Origin: Longimicrobium sp.
GTDB lineage: Bacteria; Gemmatimonadota; Gemmatimonadetes; Longimicrobiales; Longimicrobiaceae
Direction of reading: 5' to 3'
NCBI GenBank assembly: GCA_036389135.1
Contig: DASVQP010000048.1
Span: 122,399 to 186,398 of the forward strand
DNA: 64,000 nucleotides
Shown: one piece after another, positions 22,687 to 31,419 of the stretch
Layout: each line of letters begins with the position of its first letter
How positions within the stretch are numbered: the stretch's first letter is position 1
Program-made: the position numbers and the translations under genes
The notes under the pieces: generated by a model
What the model was told of the DNA's origin: nothing
What the model saw: the letters and a program-made list of their open reading frames with translations, nothing else
The model's database searches: none

Positions 22687-23904
22687 ATGCACAACCCCAT
22701 ACAGCCCCAGGCGCGGAGCATCCGCCGGCGGCCTTCGGCACGCCTCCGCACCGCGGCGAACGCGATGCTGCTGACCCTGCTCGCCGCGGCGTGCGGCGTC
22801 ACCGACTCCCCGCCGGCCGCGCTGAACTGCGATACGCCGGGCGTGGTGAAGTCCGGCGACACCGAAATTCCGGTGGCGCCGGGCGGCTACGCGGCGGTGG
22901 GGAACAAGATCATCAACTCCGCCACCTGCCAGCCGCACCGCTTCGTGGGCGTGTCGCGCCCGCCGCTGGGCTACCGCCCGGCGGACGAGCGCATGGTGGG
23001 CGCCCTGGCCGCGGCCGACTTCGCCACCATCCGCAGCTGGAAGGCGAACGTGGTGCGCATCGAGGTGTCGCAGAACTTCTGGGTCCCCTCGGCCCGCTGG
23101 TACGACCCGGCCTACCCCGGGCGCGTGGACGAGGCGGTGAAGGCGGCGCGGGCGGCCGGGCTCAGCGTGATCCTGGCGCTGCAGACCAGCGACCGCGGCG
23201 ATCCCAACTACCCGGGCGACATCTACAACTCCAACCCGCAGCAGGAGATGGCGGACGTCAACCACTCCGTCCCCTTCTGGCGGGATCTGGCCTCGCGCTA
23301 CAAGGACGACGGCAACGTCCTCTTCGACCTGTTCAGCGAGCCGTTCTGGGCGTTCCAGGGGTACAACTCCAACTGGGACATCTGGCTGAACGGCGGGCGG
23401 GTGCCGGCGGCGCGGGTGTACGACGAGCCCCGCCCGGCGTACCAGGCCGCCGGGATGCAGCAGCTCTACGACGTGGTGCGCAGCACCGGCGCGCAGAACA
23501 TGGTGATCATCGCCGGCACGCACTGGGGCTACTACCTGGACTCCATCCCCAAGTACCGCGTGAAGGGGCACAACATCGCCTACTCCGCGCACCCGTGGGA
23601 CTGGGTGGACAAGCAGCCCGACCGGTGGGAAAAGGATTGGGCCTTCCTGGCGGAGACCGACCCGGTGATGCTCACCGAGACGGGGAACTACAACTGCACC
23701 ACCGGCTACCTTCCCAAGGTGCTGGACAAGGCGGACGAGCTGGGGATCTCGTGGGTCGCGTGGAGCTGGAGCGTGGCCACCGGCGCTCCGGACCAGGCGG
23801 TGGGGAACGAGCCCACCTGCAAGGCGTTCGACCTGCTGACCGACTGGTCGGGGACGCCGAGCTACGCGGGGCGGGTCGTCAAGGACCGGCTGGCGCGCTA
23901 CTGA
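22687..23904 (+). CDS. Glycoside hydrolase family 5-like lipoprotein (cellulase fold)
   Basis: A 405-residue secreted lipoprotein. The N-terminus has an arginine-rich stretch and a lipobox LAAAC (Cys36). The body is a GH5-type TIM barrel: VGVSRPPLGYRP near the start, NVVRIEVSQNFWVPS, LFDLFSEPFWAFQG with the probable acid/base glutamate (SEP in place of the usual NEP), and VMLTETGNYNC with the probable nucleophile. Substrate could be a beta-glucan or mannan. The start is uncertain: ATG at 22687 gives a long n-region, while an ATG at 22765 would begin just before the hydrophobic core; neither has a good Shine-Dalgarno sequence. Confidence 0.8.
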   Translation: MHNPIQPQARSIRRRPSARLRTAANAMLLTLLAAACGVTDSPPAALNCDTPGVVKSGDTEIPVAPGGYAAVGNKIINSATCQPHRFVGVSRPPLGYRPADERMVGALAAADFATIRSWKANVVRIEVSQNFWVPSARWYDPAYPGRVDEAVKAARAAGLSVILALQTSDRGDPNYPGDIYNSNPQQEMADVNHSVPFWRDLASRYKDDGNVLFDLFSEPFWAFQGYNSNWDIWLNGGRVPAARVYDEPRPAYQAAGMQQLYDVVRSTGAQNMVIIAGTHWGYYLDSIPKYRVKGHNIAYSAHPWDWVDKQPDRWEKDWAFLAETDPVMLTETGNYNCTTGYLPKVLDKADELGISWVAWSWSVATGAPDQAVGNEPTCKAFDLLTDWSGTPSYAGRVVKDRLARY

Positions 23905-23987
23905 CCTTCCACTCCGCTTGAACAGTCCCTGCGTCGCCGGGGCGGGCCTCCGTGCCCGCTCCGGCGACGCGCCACATCGGCCCGACC

Positions 23988-24983
23988 ATGCGCAAGCTGA
24001 GTGAAAAGACGGTTCTCCTCTTCTTCGAAGACCACGTGACGGACCGCTGGGTGCGCGGCGACCGGCACCTGAAGCGGCTGGCGCGCCGCGCCTATCACAC
24101 CTTCACCCGGCGTCAAAAGGTCACCGGCTTCCAGGTCTGGTACCAGCTCCTGGTGCGTGCGCTGCGCGACGCGGGCTACGATGTGCGGACCAACGACTAC
24201 CGCCTCGCCCGCCGCCACCCCGAGCACCCCGTGGGCGTCACGGGCTACCCGCACATCATGGACGGGTGGAGCCTCCCCAACCCGGCCGTGCTGGGCCCCG
24301 GCCTCTTCGATCACCCCAAGGTGGCGCCGGGGCTGATGGAGGACCCACGGTACCGCTCGTACATCGTGACCTGCGACTGGATGAAGCGCATGTTCGAGCC
24401 GTACTACGGCGATCGCTGCGTGAGCTGGCACGCGGGGATCGACCTGGCGGAGTGGCCGGACACGCGCCCGCTGAAGAAGCCGGTGGACGTGCTGATCTAC
24501 GACAAGATTCGCTGGGAGCGCGACCGCTACGAGCCCGGCCTGCTGGAGCCGGTCCGCCGCCACCTGGAGTCGCGCGGCCTCAAGGTTGAGTACGTGCGCT
24601 ACAAGTTCTACGACCACGCCACCTACCGCGACCTGCTGCGCCGCTCGCGCTCCATGCTCTTCCTCTGCGAGCACGAGACGCAGGGGATGGCGTACCAGGA
24701 GGCGCTCGCGTCCAACGTCCCGGTGCTGGCCTGGGACAACGGCTTCTGGCAGGACCCCGAGCGCCTGCGCTACGAGGCCGGCCCCGTGCCCGTCACCTCC
24801 GTGCCTTACTTCTCGGAGGAGTGCGGCGAGCGGTTCGGTGACATCGGCGAGTTCGAGGAGGTCTTCGAACGCTTCTGGTCGCGCCTGGACAGCTACGAGC
24901 CGCGCGCGTACGTCGCCCGCGAGCTCAGCTTCGCCGGGTCCGCGGAGCTCTACATGAAGTGCTACACCGAAGCCGCGCGCTGA
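23988..24983 (+). CDS. Glycosyltransferase-like protein, tandem copy 1
   Basis: A 331-residue soluble protein. The C-terminal part has the GT-B (GT4-like) pattern FLCEHETQGMAYQEALASNVPVLAWD, where the glutamates contact the donor sugar nucleotide. The N-terminal half contains TVLLFFEDHVTDRWVRGDRHLKR and conserved WHAGIDLAEWPDTRP. It is clearly paralogous to the next gene (more than half of residues match by eye), and each copy is followed by the same type of hairpin, so gene plus hairpin seem to have been duplicated together. The acceptor is unknown. ATG at 23988 is preferred over 23952 because the paralogue begins at the equivalent residue. Confidence 0.75.
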   Translation: MRKLSEKTVLLFFEDHVTDRWVRGDRHLKRLARRAYHTFTRRQKVTGFQVWYQLLVRALRDAGYDVRTNDYRLARRHPEHPVGVTGYPHIMDGWSLPNPAVLGPGLFDHPKVAPGLMEDPRYRSYIVTCDWMKRMFEPYYGDRCVSWHAGIDLAEWPDTRPLKKPVDVLIYDKIRWERDRYEPGLLEPVRRHLESRGLKVEYVRYKFYDHATYRDLLRRSRSMLFLCEHETQGMAYQEALASNVPVLAWDNGFWQDPERLRYEAGPVPVTSVPYFSEECGERFGDIGEFEEVFERFWSRLDSYEPRAYVARELSFAGSAELYMKCYTEAAR

Positions 24984-25000
24984 CCGGGGTGAAAATGGTC

Positions 25001-25086
25001 TCACGCTAAGACGCAAAGGCGCGAAGAAAGTACTTCGGTGTCTTTCCTTTGCGTCTTCGCGCCTTTGCGTGAGGCCCTTCTTTTTT
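25001..25086. repeat. Long intergenic hairpin repeat, CGCAAAG type, copy c, with T-run
   Basis: Begins 18 bp after the stop of the first glycosyltransferase. TCACGCTAAGACGCAAAGG pairs with CCTTTGCGTGA-type right arm ending at 25072, with a central AAGTACTT; a T7 run follows at 25080-25086. Confidence 0.85.
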
Positions 25087-25100
25087 AGTGGGGATGTAGC

Positions 25101-26093
25101 ATGTCTGAGCTCGGCGCGAACACGGTGCTGCTGTTCTACAAGGATTACGAGACCGACCGGTTCATCCGTGGCGACAGGTACCTGAAGCGCCTGGTGCGGC
25201 CCCTGTACGACCGGCTGCACCGGCGCAAAAAGGTTACGGGCTTCGCGGTCACGTACCAGCTCATGGTGCGCGCGCTGCGGGAGCAGGGCTACGACGTGCG
25301 CTCCAACGACTACCGGACCGCGCGGAAGCATCCCGAGCACCCGGTGGGGCTCTTCGGCTTCTCGCACATCCTGGACGGGTGGGACCTCCCCAATCCCCGC
25401 GTGCTGGGCGTGGGGATGTACGATCATCCCCGCCTCGCGCCCGACCTGATGAAAGACCCGCGCAACCGCTTCTATCTCGTGCCCAGCGAGTGGGTGCGGC
25501 GCATGTTCGAGCCGTTCTACGGCGACCGGTGCGGCGTGTGGCACGCGGGAATCGACCTGGCGGAGTGGCCGGACACGCGGCCCTACGAGAAGACCGTCGA
25601 CGTGCTGGTGTACGACAAGATCCACTGGGACCGCGAGCGGCTGGAGCCGGAGCTGCTGCACCCCATCCTCGCCCGCCTGGAGCGCGACGGCCTGCGCACG
25701 GAGGTGCTGCGCTACGGCGGCCACGACCGCGCCGGCTATCGCGCCGCCCTGGGCCGCGCGCGCTGCATGATCTTCCTGGGCGAGCACGAGACGATGGGCC
25801 TCGCGTACCAGGAAGCGCTGGCGTCCAACCTCCCGATCCTCGCGTGGGACATCGGCTTCTGGCAGGACCCGCAGCGCGCCGAGCACGACCTCGGCTCCGT
25901 CCCCGCCACCTCCGTCCCCTACTTCTCGGACGAATGCGGCGACCGCTTCCGCGGCCCGCACGACTTCCCCGAAGCCTTCGACCGCTTTTGGCCCCGCCTC
26001 GCCAGCTACGAGCCTCGCCGGTTCATCGCCCGCGAAATGACACTCGAAAAATCGGCCCAGCTGTACATGAGCTACTACAGCCAGGCCTTCTAA
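25101..26093 (+). CDS. Glycosyltransferase-like protein, tandem copy 2
   Basis: A 330-residue paralogue of the previous gene with the same landmarks: TVLLFYKDYETDRFIRGDRYLKR, VWHAGIDLAEWPDTRP and the GT-B donor-site pattern FLGEHETMGLAYQEALASNLPILAWD. Divergence is spread along the whole length, with the C-terminus and the start most variable. It lies between two hairpin repeats of the same subtype (copies c and d) and converges on the WecG-type gene. Probably transfers a sugar in assembly of the local surface glycan; specificity may differ from copy 1. Confidence 0.75.
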   Translation: MSELGANTVLLFYKDYETDRFIRGDRYLKRLVRPLYDRLHRRKKVTGFAVTYQLMVRALREQGYDVRSNDYRTARKHPEHPVGLFGFSHILDGWDLPNPRVLGVGMYDHPRLAPDLMKDPRNRFYLVPSEWVRRMFEPFYGDRCGVWHAGIDLAEWPDTRPYEKTVDVLVYDKIHWDRERLEPELLHPILARLERDGLRTEVLRYGGHDRAGYRAALGRARCMIFLGEHETMGLAYQEALASNLPILAWDIGFWQDPQRAEHDLGSVPATSVPYFSDECGDRFRGPHDFPEAFDRFWPRLASYEPRRFIAREMTLEKSAQLYMSYYSQAF

Positions 26094-26104
26094 CAAACAG
26101 GGCC

Positions 26105-26185
26105 TCACGCGAAGACGCTAAGCCGCAAAGAAAGTACTTCCGTGCCTTTCCTTTGCGTCTTAGCGGCTTTGCGTGAGATTGCTGT
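26105..26185. repeat. Long intergenic hairpin repeat, CGCAAAG type, copy d
   Basis: Begins 12 bp after the stop of the second glycosyltransferase and ends just before the convergent GT26 stop. TCACGCGAAGACGCTAAGCC pairs with GGCTTTGCGTGA (ends 26176); GTTTTT follows. The centre AAAGTACTTC.GTG.CTTTCC is nearly identical to copy c. Placement between convergent genes suggests a bidirectional terminator. Confidence 0.85.
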
Positions 26186-26189
26186 TTTT

Positions 26190-26969
26190 CTAATGCTTAG
26201 TGCGGCGATACTGCTGAAGGACGAGCTGTACGAACTTTGGGTTGGTGACGGCGTAGCGCTTCCAGAGGCGGCGCGGCTCGGCGGCGAGGCGGTAGAACCA
26301 CTCGAGGCCCGAGCGCTGCATCCACACCGGCGCGCGCTTCACCATCCCGGCCACGAACTCGATGCTCACGCCGATCCCCACCAGCACGGGCACCCCCAGC
26401 CGCGCCCCCTCGTCGGCCATCCAGTACTCCTGCTTCGGCGCGCCCAGCCCCACGAACACGATCTGCGGAGCCGCCGCGCGAATCGCCTCGGCCGCCTTCG
26501 CCGACTCGGCGGGATCGTTTTCGAAGCCAAAGGGCGGGCAGTACGTCCCCGCGATCTCCAGGCCCGGATAGCTGGCCCGCAGCCGCTCGCTCGCGGCCTC
26601 CGTCGCGCCGGGGCGCCCGCCGAAGAGAAAGATGCGCACGCCCGCCTTCGCCGCCGCTTCGCACAGGGCGGGGAAGAGGTCGCTCCCGCTGATCTTCTCC
26701 GGGACGGGCGTGCCGAGGAGCTGCGCGGCCCACACGATCGACATCCCGTCCGCCAGCGACAGCCAGGCGTTGTCGTAGACGCGGCGGAAGCGCTCCGATT
26801 CCTGGAGCATCACCACGTGGTGCGCGTTCGGGGTCACCACGTACGCCGGAGGGCCGCCGCGCCGCGCGCGATCCACGATCCGGTCCACCGCCTCCTGAAA
26901 GGTGCAGGCGTCCACCCGCACGCCGGCGATGTCGATGGTGGGGAAGGGGGCCTCGGCCGCTGCCGTCAT
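26190..26969 (-). CDS. WecG/TagA/CpsF-family glycosyltransferase (GT26)
   Basis: A 259-residue GT26 enzyme, which adds N-acetylmannosamine(uronic acid) or another sugar to a lipid-linked intermediate on the cytoplasmic face. Signature elements are VVTPNAHHVVMLQES, LSLADGMSIVWAAQLLG, PEKISGSDLFPALCEAA, FLFGGRPGATEAA, FVGLGAPKQEYWM and the C-terminal RSGLEWFYRLAAEPRRLWKRY. ATG at 26969 overlaps the upstream gene's stop by ATGA. It is the last gene of the minus-strand exopolysaccharide operon. Confidence 0.9.
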   Translation of the reverse strand: MTAAAEAPFPTIDIAGVRVDACTFQEAVDRIVDRARRGGPPAYVVTPNAHHVVMLQESERFRRVYDNAWLSLADGMSIVWAAQLLGTPVPEKISGSDLFPALCEAAAKAGVRIFLFGGRPGATEAASERLRASYPGLEIAGTYCPPFGFENDPAESAKAAEAIRAAAPQIVFVGLGAPKQEYWMADEGARLGVPVLVGIGVSIEFVAGMVKRAPVWMQRSGLEWFYRLAAEPRRLWKRYAVTNPKFVQLVLQQYRRTKH

Positions 26970-28006
26970 GCCCGCTCCGGCGCGAGGCCGATCTTGTCGA
27001 ACCCGGTCTGCTTCATCTGAAAGGTGCGCCACAGGCGGGAGAATACGGGGCGCGGCGACACCAGGCACGCGGTCCAGTACGCGGTGAAGAGCAGCTTCTG
27101 GCGCACGCCGAACGTGCCGTCGATCCAGGTGGCGCGCGTGAGCTGCGAGTACGAATGCACCTGCTCGGCGGCACTCCCCTGGAACTTCGCCAGCGCGAAG
27201 ACGTGCCGCACGAAGTACGAGTTGCGCCCCACCACCTCCTCCAGCCCGAAGTGCTTCGCCAGCACCGACTGCAGCTCCACCCAGCGGCCCACGCCCTCCG
27301 GCGACAGCATGGTGCGGATGTGCACGCCGCCGGGGTGCATCCTGTACTCCGCGAGCGGCTCGGCCACCGCGCGCACCGGGGCCAGCAGCGCCGCGCCCAG
27401 CGTCAGGTAGAAGTCGGCCGCGGCGCGGAAGTGCTTGATGGGCATCGGCACGAGCTGGCGGAAGACGTCGGCGCGGATGATCACGCCGGACGTCGCGGGG
27501 GCCGCCACGCGCGAGGTCTTGCGGATCTGCTCGCGCAGGTCGCCCTCGGAGAGCTTCGCGTGTTTTGGCCGTACGTCGCCCGTGCGGCGGCCCTGCGAGT
27601 CGATCACGTAGAGCGGGTGGATGATCATCCCCGCATCGGGGCTCTCGGCGGCGACCTGCGCGATCGTGGCGAGCTTGTGCGGAAGCCAGAGGTCGTCCGA
27701 GTCCAGCAGCGCGATGTAACGCCCGGTGCAGAGGCCGAAGCCGTGCTCCACCGCGGCGGACTGGCCGCTGTTCGGTATGGTGTCCAGGACGGCGCGGTTC
27801 GGGTGCGACGCGCGGAAGCGTTCAATCCAGCCCGACACCCGCGCCTCGGTGTCGTCGGTGGAGCCGTCGTTCACCACCACGATCTCGTAGTCGGCGCGGC
27901 TCTGCGCGGCCACGGTGTCCAGCGTCGCAAGCACGTACTCCGCCTGGTTGTAGCTGGCGATGAGCACGGAAAACGTCGGCCCCGCTCCCTCCTCGGGCAC
28001 GCTCAT
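26966..28006 (-). CDS. Glycosyltransferase family 2
   Basis: A 346-residue inverting GT-A enzyme. The N-terminal nucleotide-binding fold shows FSVLIASYNQAEYV and VVVNDGSTDDT, and the metal-binding DSDD is in RYIALLDSDDLWLPHKL (about 100-116). The C-terminal third is variable and probably holds acceptor specificity. It overlaps both neighbours by 4 bp (ATGA junctions), consistent with co-translation in the exopolysaccharide operon. Confidence 0.9.
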   Translation of the reverse strand: MSVPEEGAGPTFSVLIASYNQAEYVLATLDTVAAQSRADYEIVVVNDGSTDDTEARVSGWIERFRASHPNRAVLDTIPNSGQSAAVEHGFGLCTGRYIALLDSDDLWLPHKLATIAQVAAESPDAGMIIHPLYVIDSQGRRTGDVRPKHAKLSEGDLREQIRKTSRVAAPATSGVIIRADVFRQLVPMPIKHFRAAADFYLTLGAALLAPVRAVAEPLAEYRMHPGGVHIRTMLSPEGVGRWVELQSVLAKHFGLEEVVGRNSYFVRHVFALAKFQGSAAEQVHSYSQLTRATWIDGTFGVRQKLLFTAYWTACLVSPRPVFSRLWRTFQMKQTGFDKIGLAPERA

Positions 28007-29367
28007 CGGCGGGCGCCGGCGTGGGCGTACACGGGGGCGGGCGCCGGGGCCGGCTCAGCGACGGCGCGCGTCTCGGCGGCGGGGCGGCGCAGGATCCAGG
28101 AGCACACCGTCGCGGCGTACAGCACCCAGAAGAGGTTGTGCCGCGCGCCCAGGCCGCTCTCCGTCATGTTGTAGAGGAGCAGGTAGCTGAGGAAGAGGAT
28201 CGGCCAAAGGGCGAGCGCATCGTGCGTGGAGCGCAGCAGCTTCACTCCGCGCACCGCCGCCACCGCGAACCCCACCAGGAAGAGGCCGACGCCTATCAGG
28301 CCGACCTGCAGCGCGAGATCGAGGAAGCCGTTGTGCGCGTGCGGCGTCTCCCACTCCAGCACCCGCGCCACGTCGCGGGCGGGGCTGTTGGGGCCCGGCA
28401 CCCAGAAGGCGCTGTAGCCGTAGCCGAGCCCCGCGCGCCGCATGATCATGTCCCACACCACTTCCCACATCGGCGTGCGGCCGGTGAGCGTGGGGTCCTT
28501 GCCCATCGCCGTCAGCAGCCCCTCGGCCTTGGCGGCCAGCCAGAGCGCCATGCTGCCGCCCACCATCACGCACGCGATCAGAAAGGGCACGGCCAGCGTG
28601 AAGTGCCAGCGCAGCGAGCGAAAGAGGACGGCCAGCAGCCCCATGCTCATCAGGACGACGAGCGCCGTCTTGGAGGTGGAGGCGAGCACCAGCGCCGCGC
28701 ACAGCGCCGCGCCGCACGTCCCCACCCAGCGCCGGCGGCCGAGCGAGGGGCGCAGCACCATGAAGACGACCGTCCCCAGCACCATCACCTGGCCCAGCGT
28801 GTTCTTTTGCGGATAGACGCCGCGCCACGCCCCCGCGTGCACGTCCGAATGCACGCCGTACGCGGGAAGGGCGATGGAGAAGACGACGGACATGACCGCG
28901 GCGATCCCCAGCGCGGCGGCGAGCAGCTTCAGCAGCGTGCGCGTGTCGTAGCGCGCCGCCAGGTACACGCCGAACAGCGTCGTCAGCACCCATGCCGCGC
29001 CGCGCCGCTGGGTGACGTCCGGCGCCACCGACCACAGGGTGGAGACGACGCCGAGGCCGACCAGCGCCATCGTCCACACGTTGCGCATGGCGGCTGTGAA
29101 CACCTCACGCCAGTGCACCAGGATCCAGGGGAAGAGTACGATGTAGACGGAGGTGTACACCGTCCGCAGCGTTGCATTCTCGGCCGTGGGATCGGACTCC
29201 ACGCCCGCCATCATGGGGGCCAGCGCGGTGGAGAAGAGGAAGAGCCCCGCCACCACGATCGCCGCCTCGGCGCGGTCGAGCACGGCGCGGGCCGCGTCGT
29301 GCAGCGCCGCCTGCCGCGGGTGGCGGGGGCGCGCGGGCGCAAAGGACGGCTGCAGCCTAGTTGCCAT
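28003..29367 (-). CDS. O-antigen ligase/polymerase-like membrane protein (Wzy type)
   Basis: A 454-residue protein with about ten to twelve transmembrane segments and a Wzy_C/O-antigen ligase domain. The large periplasmic loop holds the characteristic GVYPQKNTLGQ and, later, GRTPMWEVV followed by ETPHAHNGFLDLALQVGLIG, the H/N-rich signature of the family. In a Wzx/Wzy operon it most likely polymerises repeat units on the periplasmic side. The C-terminus is an alanine/proline-rich cytoplasmic tail. It overlaps the genes on either side. Confidence 0.88.
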   Translation of the reverse strand: MATRLQPSFAPARPRHPRQAALHDAARAVLDRAEAAIVVAGLFLFSTALAPMMAGVESDPTAENATLRTVYTSVYIVLFPWILVHWREVFTAAMRNVWTMALVGLGVVSTLWSVAPDVTQRRGAAWVLTTLFGVYLAARYDTRTLLKLLAAALGIAAVMSVVFSIALPAYGVHSDVHAGAWRGVYPQKNTLGQVMVLGTVVFMVLRPSLGRRRWVGTCGAALCAALVLASTSKTALVVLMSMGLLAVLFRSLRWHFTLAVPFLIACVMVGGSMALWLAAKAEGLLTAMGKDPTLTGRTPMWEVVWDMIMRRAGLGYGYSAFWVPGPNSPARDVARVLEWETPHAHNGFLDLALQVGLIGVGLFLVGFAVAAVRGVKLLRSTHDALALWPILFLSYLLLYNMTESGLGARHNLFWVLYAATVCSWILRRPAAETRAVAEPAPAPAPVYAHAGARR

Positions 29368-30307
29368 GGGTCACCCGGTACTCGTCGTACTTCAGCCCCA
29401 CCAGCCCGGTGAGGTTCCCCGTGCCGAAGCACACGTACCAGAGCGACCTCACCACCATGTGGCGCCCCATGATCCACGAGAAGGGGAGCATCGCCATCCC
29501 AATCCCCACGCGCGCCAGCCCCTTGGCCGCGCGCATGGTGGTGGCGCGCACGCCGGGGTCCAGCTCGCGCTCGCAGAGGCTCCAGGTGTTGGCGCCGCGA
29601 TAGATGCGCATCAGCACCCAGCGGGCGTTGGCGCGGCTCGCGGGGATCCACTCGTGCGCCAGCGCCTCGTCCGCCCACACCATCCTGCACCCCGCGCGGT
29701 GCAGGCGCAGGAAGAGGTGCGTGTCCTCGCCGCCGGTGAGGGCGAAGCGCGCGTCGAAGGGTGCATCGAAACGTTCCAGTGCGGCCAGGCGGATCAGCAC
29801 GTTCCCCGTCCCCGGGTCACGCACGGGCGTGCCGGTGGGGCGGCGGGGATCGACGAAGAAGCCGCCCCTGCGCACCCACTCCGGCGGCTCGCTCTCGAAA
29901 TGCCTCGTCACCGGGCCGGCGACCACGTCGGCGTCGTTGGCGCCCTGCGCGTGGAGGAGCTCGTCCAGCCAGTTGGGCTCGGGCGCCTCGTCGTCGTCGA
30001 TGAACGCGACGAAGTCCGCCACCTCGCGCGCCACCGTGATCGCGCGGTTGCGCGCGAAGGAGATCCCGCGCTGCATCTCGCTCTCGTAGCGCAGCGGCCA
30101 GGGGAGGCGGGGGCGCATCTCGTCGCAGACGGCGGCGGCGCTGTCGGGGGCGTTGTCCACCACCACCACCACGACCTCCGGGGGCGTGACGCGCGAGAAC
30201 GTCAGCCCGGCGATCGCCTCCAGGCACCGGCGGAGGCCCACCGGGCGCTGAAAGGTGGCCACGCAGATCGCCACCCGCTGTGCCGGACCCGCGACGGCCT
30301 GCTGCAC
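29357..30307 (-). CDS. Glycosyltransferase family 2 (rhamnosyl/galactosyl-type)
   Basis: A 316-residue GT2 protein. RVAICVATFQRPVGLRRCLEAI begins the domain, VVVVDNAPD and RGISFARNRAI follow, and the metal-binding DDD is in FVAFIDDDEAPEPNWLDELL. The segment FALTGGEDTHLFLRLHRAGC carries the ED motif near the acceptor site. I place the start at GTG 30307, two bases after the stop of the upstream gene; the open frame extends upstream to 30475 but that part overlaps the previous gene and is low-complexity. Its 3' end overlaps the Wzy-like gene by 11 bp. Confidence 0.85.
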   Translation of the reverse strand: MQQAVAGPAQRVAICVATFQRPVGLRRCLEAIAGLTFSRVTPPEVVVVVVDNAPDSAAAVCDEMRPRLPWPLRYESEMQRGISFARNRAITVAREVADFVAFIDDDEAPEPNWLDELLHAQGANDADVVAGPVTRHFESEPPEWVRRGGFFVDPRRPTGTPVRDPGTGNVLIRLAALERFDAPFDARFALTGGEDTHLFLRLHRAGCRMVWADEALAHEWIPASRANARWVLMRIYRGANTWSLCERELDPGVRATTMRAAKGLARVGIGMAMLPFSWIMGRHMVVRSLWYVCFGTGNLTGLVGLKYDEYRVTHGN

Positions 30308-30309
30308 CG

Positions 30310-31257
30310 CTACACCCCCACGGTGGCGCGCGCTTCCATCCAGTCGAGCATCGCCTCCTGCAGGTCGAACTCGCCGCGCTGCACCTCCGGCACCTCGCCC
30401 GCTTCCACGCAGCGCAGCAGCTCGGGGAGCATGCGGTAGTAGCGCTCGCTGCGCACGGGCGGGTGCAGCGACCACATCCCCGGCTCCTGCCCCAGGAAGT
30501 CGACGCGGCGCAGCGTCCGCTCCGTCATCATGCGGCTGACGGTCTCCTCAATGCACTCGTGGGTGGTGTGCCCCTTTACGATCGCCTTGGCCACCGACCG
30601 GAACGGCCGGCGCATCCTGATCCGCTCCCGGCTGAAGTGCTTCGCCAGGGTGCGGCGGTCCGCGATGAAGATGCGCGTGCTGAGCGTATCGAAGCGAAAG
30701 GCGCGTCCCAGGTCGTGCTCCGGGTCCGACCTCTGGGAGCGCAGCAGCCCGTCCGCCGCCGGCGGCCCCGCGAGCGGGTTGCACGCAAGCACGTCCGGCC
30801 GGCCGCTGAGCACCTGCACCGCCTCCTGCGACCAGGTGGGGCTCCCGCCGCCCAGCATCATGTCCGCGTCCAGGTGAAAGACGTGGTCGTTCCGCGACGC
30901 GTGCAGGGCGTAGAAGTAGGGGTAGATGGGCGTCCCCTTGAAGTCCTTGCGCGGCAGCTCGCGCCCGTCGAAGTACACCGACGCCACCTCCGCCATCATC
31001 TCCGGCGAGTAGTCGATGTAGATGAAGCGGGCGTTGGGGTGCTGCCCGCAGAGCGGCTCCAGCACCTTTTCCAGCGCCCTCTCCGCCTCGGGACTCCGCA
31101 CGTGCCCCCGGCCGCCGCGGTGCGTGTCGATGGTGAACAGCACCTCGTCCACCTGCCCGCCGAGCTGGCGAAGCTGGTGCGCGATCGTCTCACCCGCGTA
31201 CCGCGTGTCGGACGGCGCCACGCTCACCTGCAGCGTCACCCCCGCATCGTTGCTCAT
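30310..31257 (-). CDS. Putative GT-A glycosyltransferase of exopolysaccharide operon
   Basis: A 315-residue protein with a GT-A-like layout: an N-terminal TLQVSVAPSDTRYAGETI, then FIYIDYSPEM and a DxD-type metal site in VFHLDADMMLGGG (about 124-136). I cannot place it in a numbered GT family with confidence. It is separated from the flippase gene by an array of AGCACTT repeats and is tightly followed by the GT2 gene. Likely adds one sugar of the repeat unit. Confidence 0.7.
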   Translation of the reverse strand: MSNDAGVTLQVSVAPSDTRYAGETIAHQLRQLGGQVDEVLFTIDTHRGGRGHVRSPEAERALEKVLEPLCGQHPNARFIYIDYSPEMMAEVASVYFDGRELPRKDFKGTPIYPYFYALHASRNDHVFHLDADMMLGGGSPTWSQEAVQVLSGRPDVLACNPLAGPPAADGLLRSQRSDPEHDLGRAFRFDTLSTRIFIADRRTLAKHFSRERIRMRRPFRSVAKAIVKGHTTHECIEETVSRMMTERTLRRVDFLGQEPGMWSLHPPVRSERYYRMLPELLRCVEAGEVPEVQRGEFDLQEAMLDWMEARATVGV

Positions 31258-31310
31258 CGGAATACCCGGTTCAAAAGGTTCGGCGGACGGGAAGTCACGG
31301 AATGGGAGTC

Positions 31311-31419
31311 CTAAGTGCTAAGTCCTAAGTCCTAAGTGAAGCCGCACTCACGCACTGCCATTCAGCACTTAGCACTTAGCACTTAGCACTTAGCACTTAG
31401 CACTTAGCACTTAGCACTT
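31311..31419. repeat. AGCACTT tandem array with inverted half, overlapping a stop codon
   Basis: Eight perfect head-to-tail copies of AGCACTT fill 31364-31419. On the left, AAGTGCT, AAGTCCT, AAGTCCT and AAGTG (31313-31338) form the inverted counterpart, so the whole can fold into a long hairpin around CACTCACGCACTGCC. The last T of the array is the first base of the flippase stop codon on the minus strand. A variable-number array is likely. Confidence 0.9.

Noticed and set aside
20003-22741. 912-residue minus-strand open frame opposite the LtaS-like gene
   Set aside because: Antisense shadow of a high-GC gene; no signal, domain or start context, and the plus strand has clear catalytic motifs.
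25009-25020. ACGCAAAGG in hairpin copy c as a second c-di-GMP riboswitch
   Set aside because: It shares only the GACGCAAAG core string with GEMM. The GAAA tetraloop arm and the GCCAGTCGGG-like segment are missing, and the sequence is explained as a hairpin arm at a gene's 3' end.
31364-31419. AGCACTT array as a CRISPR-like array
   Set aside because: The units are only 7 bp, head to tail and without spacers; no cas gene is nearby.
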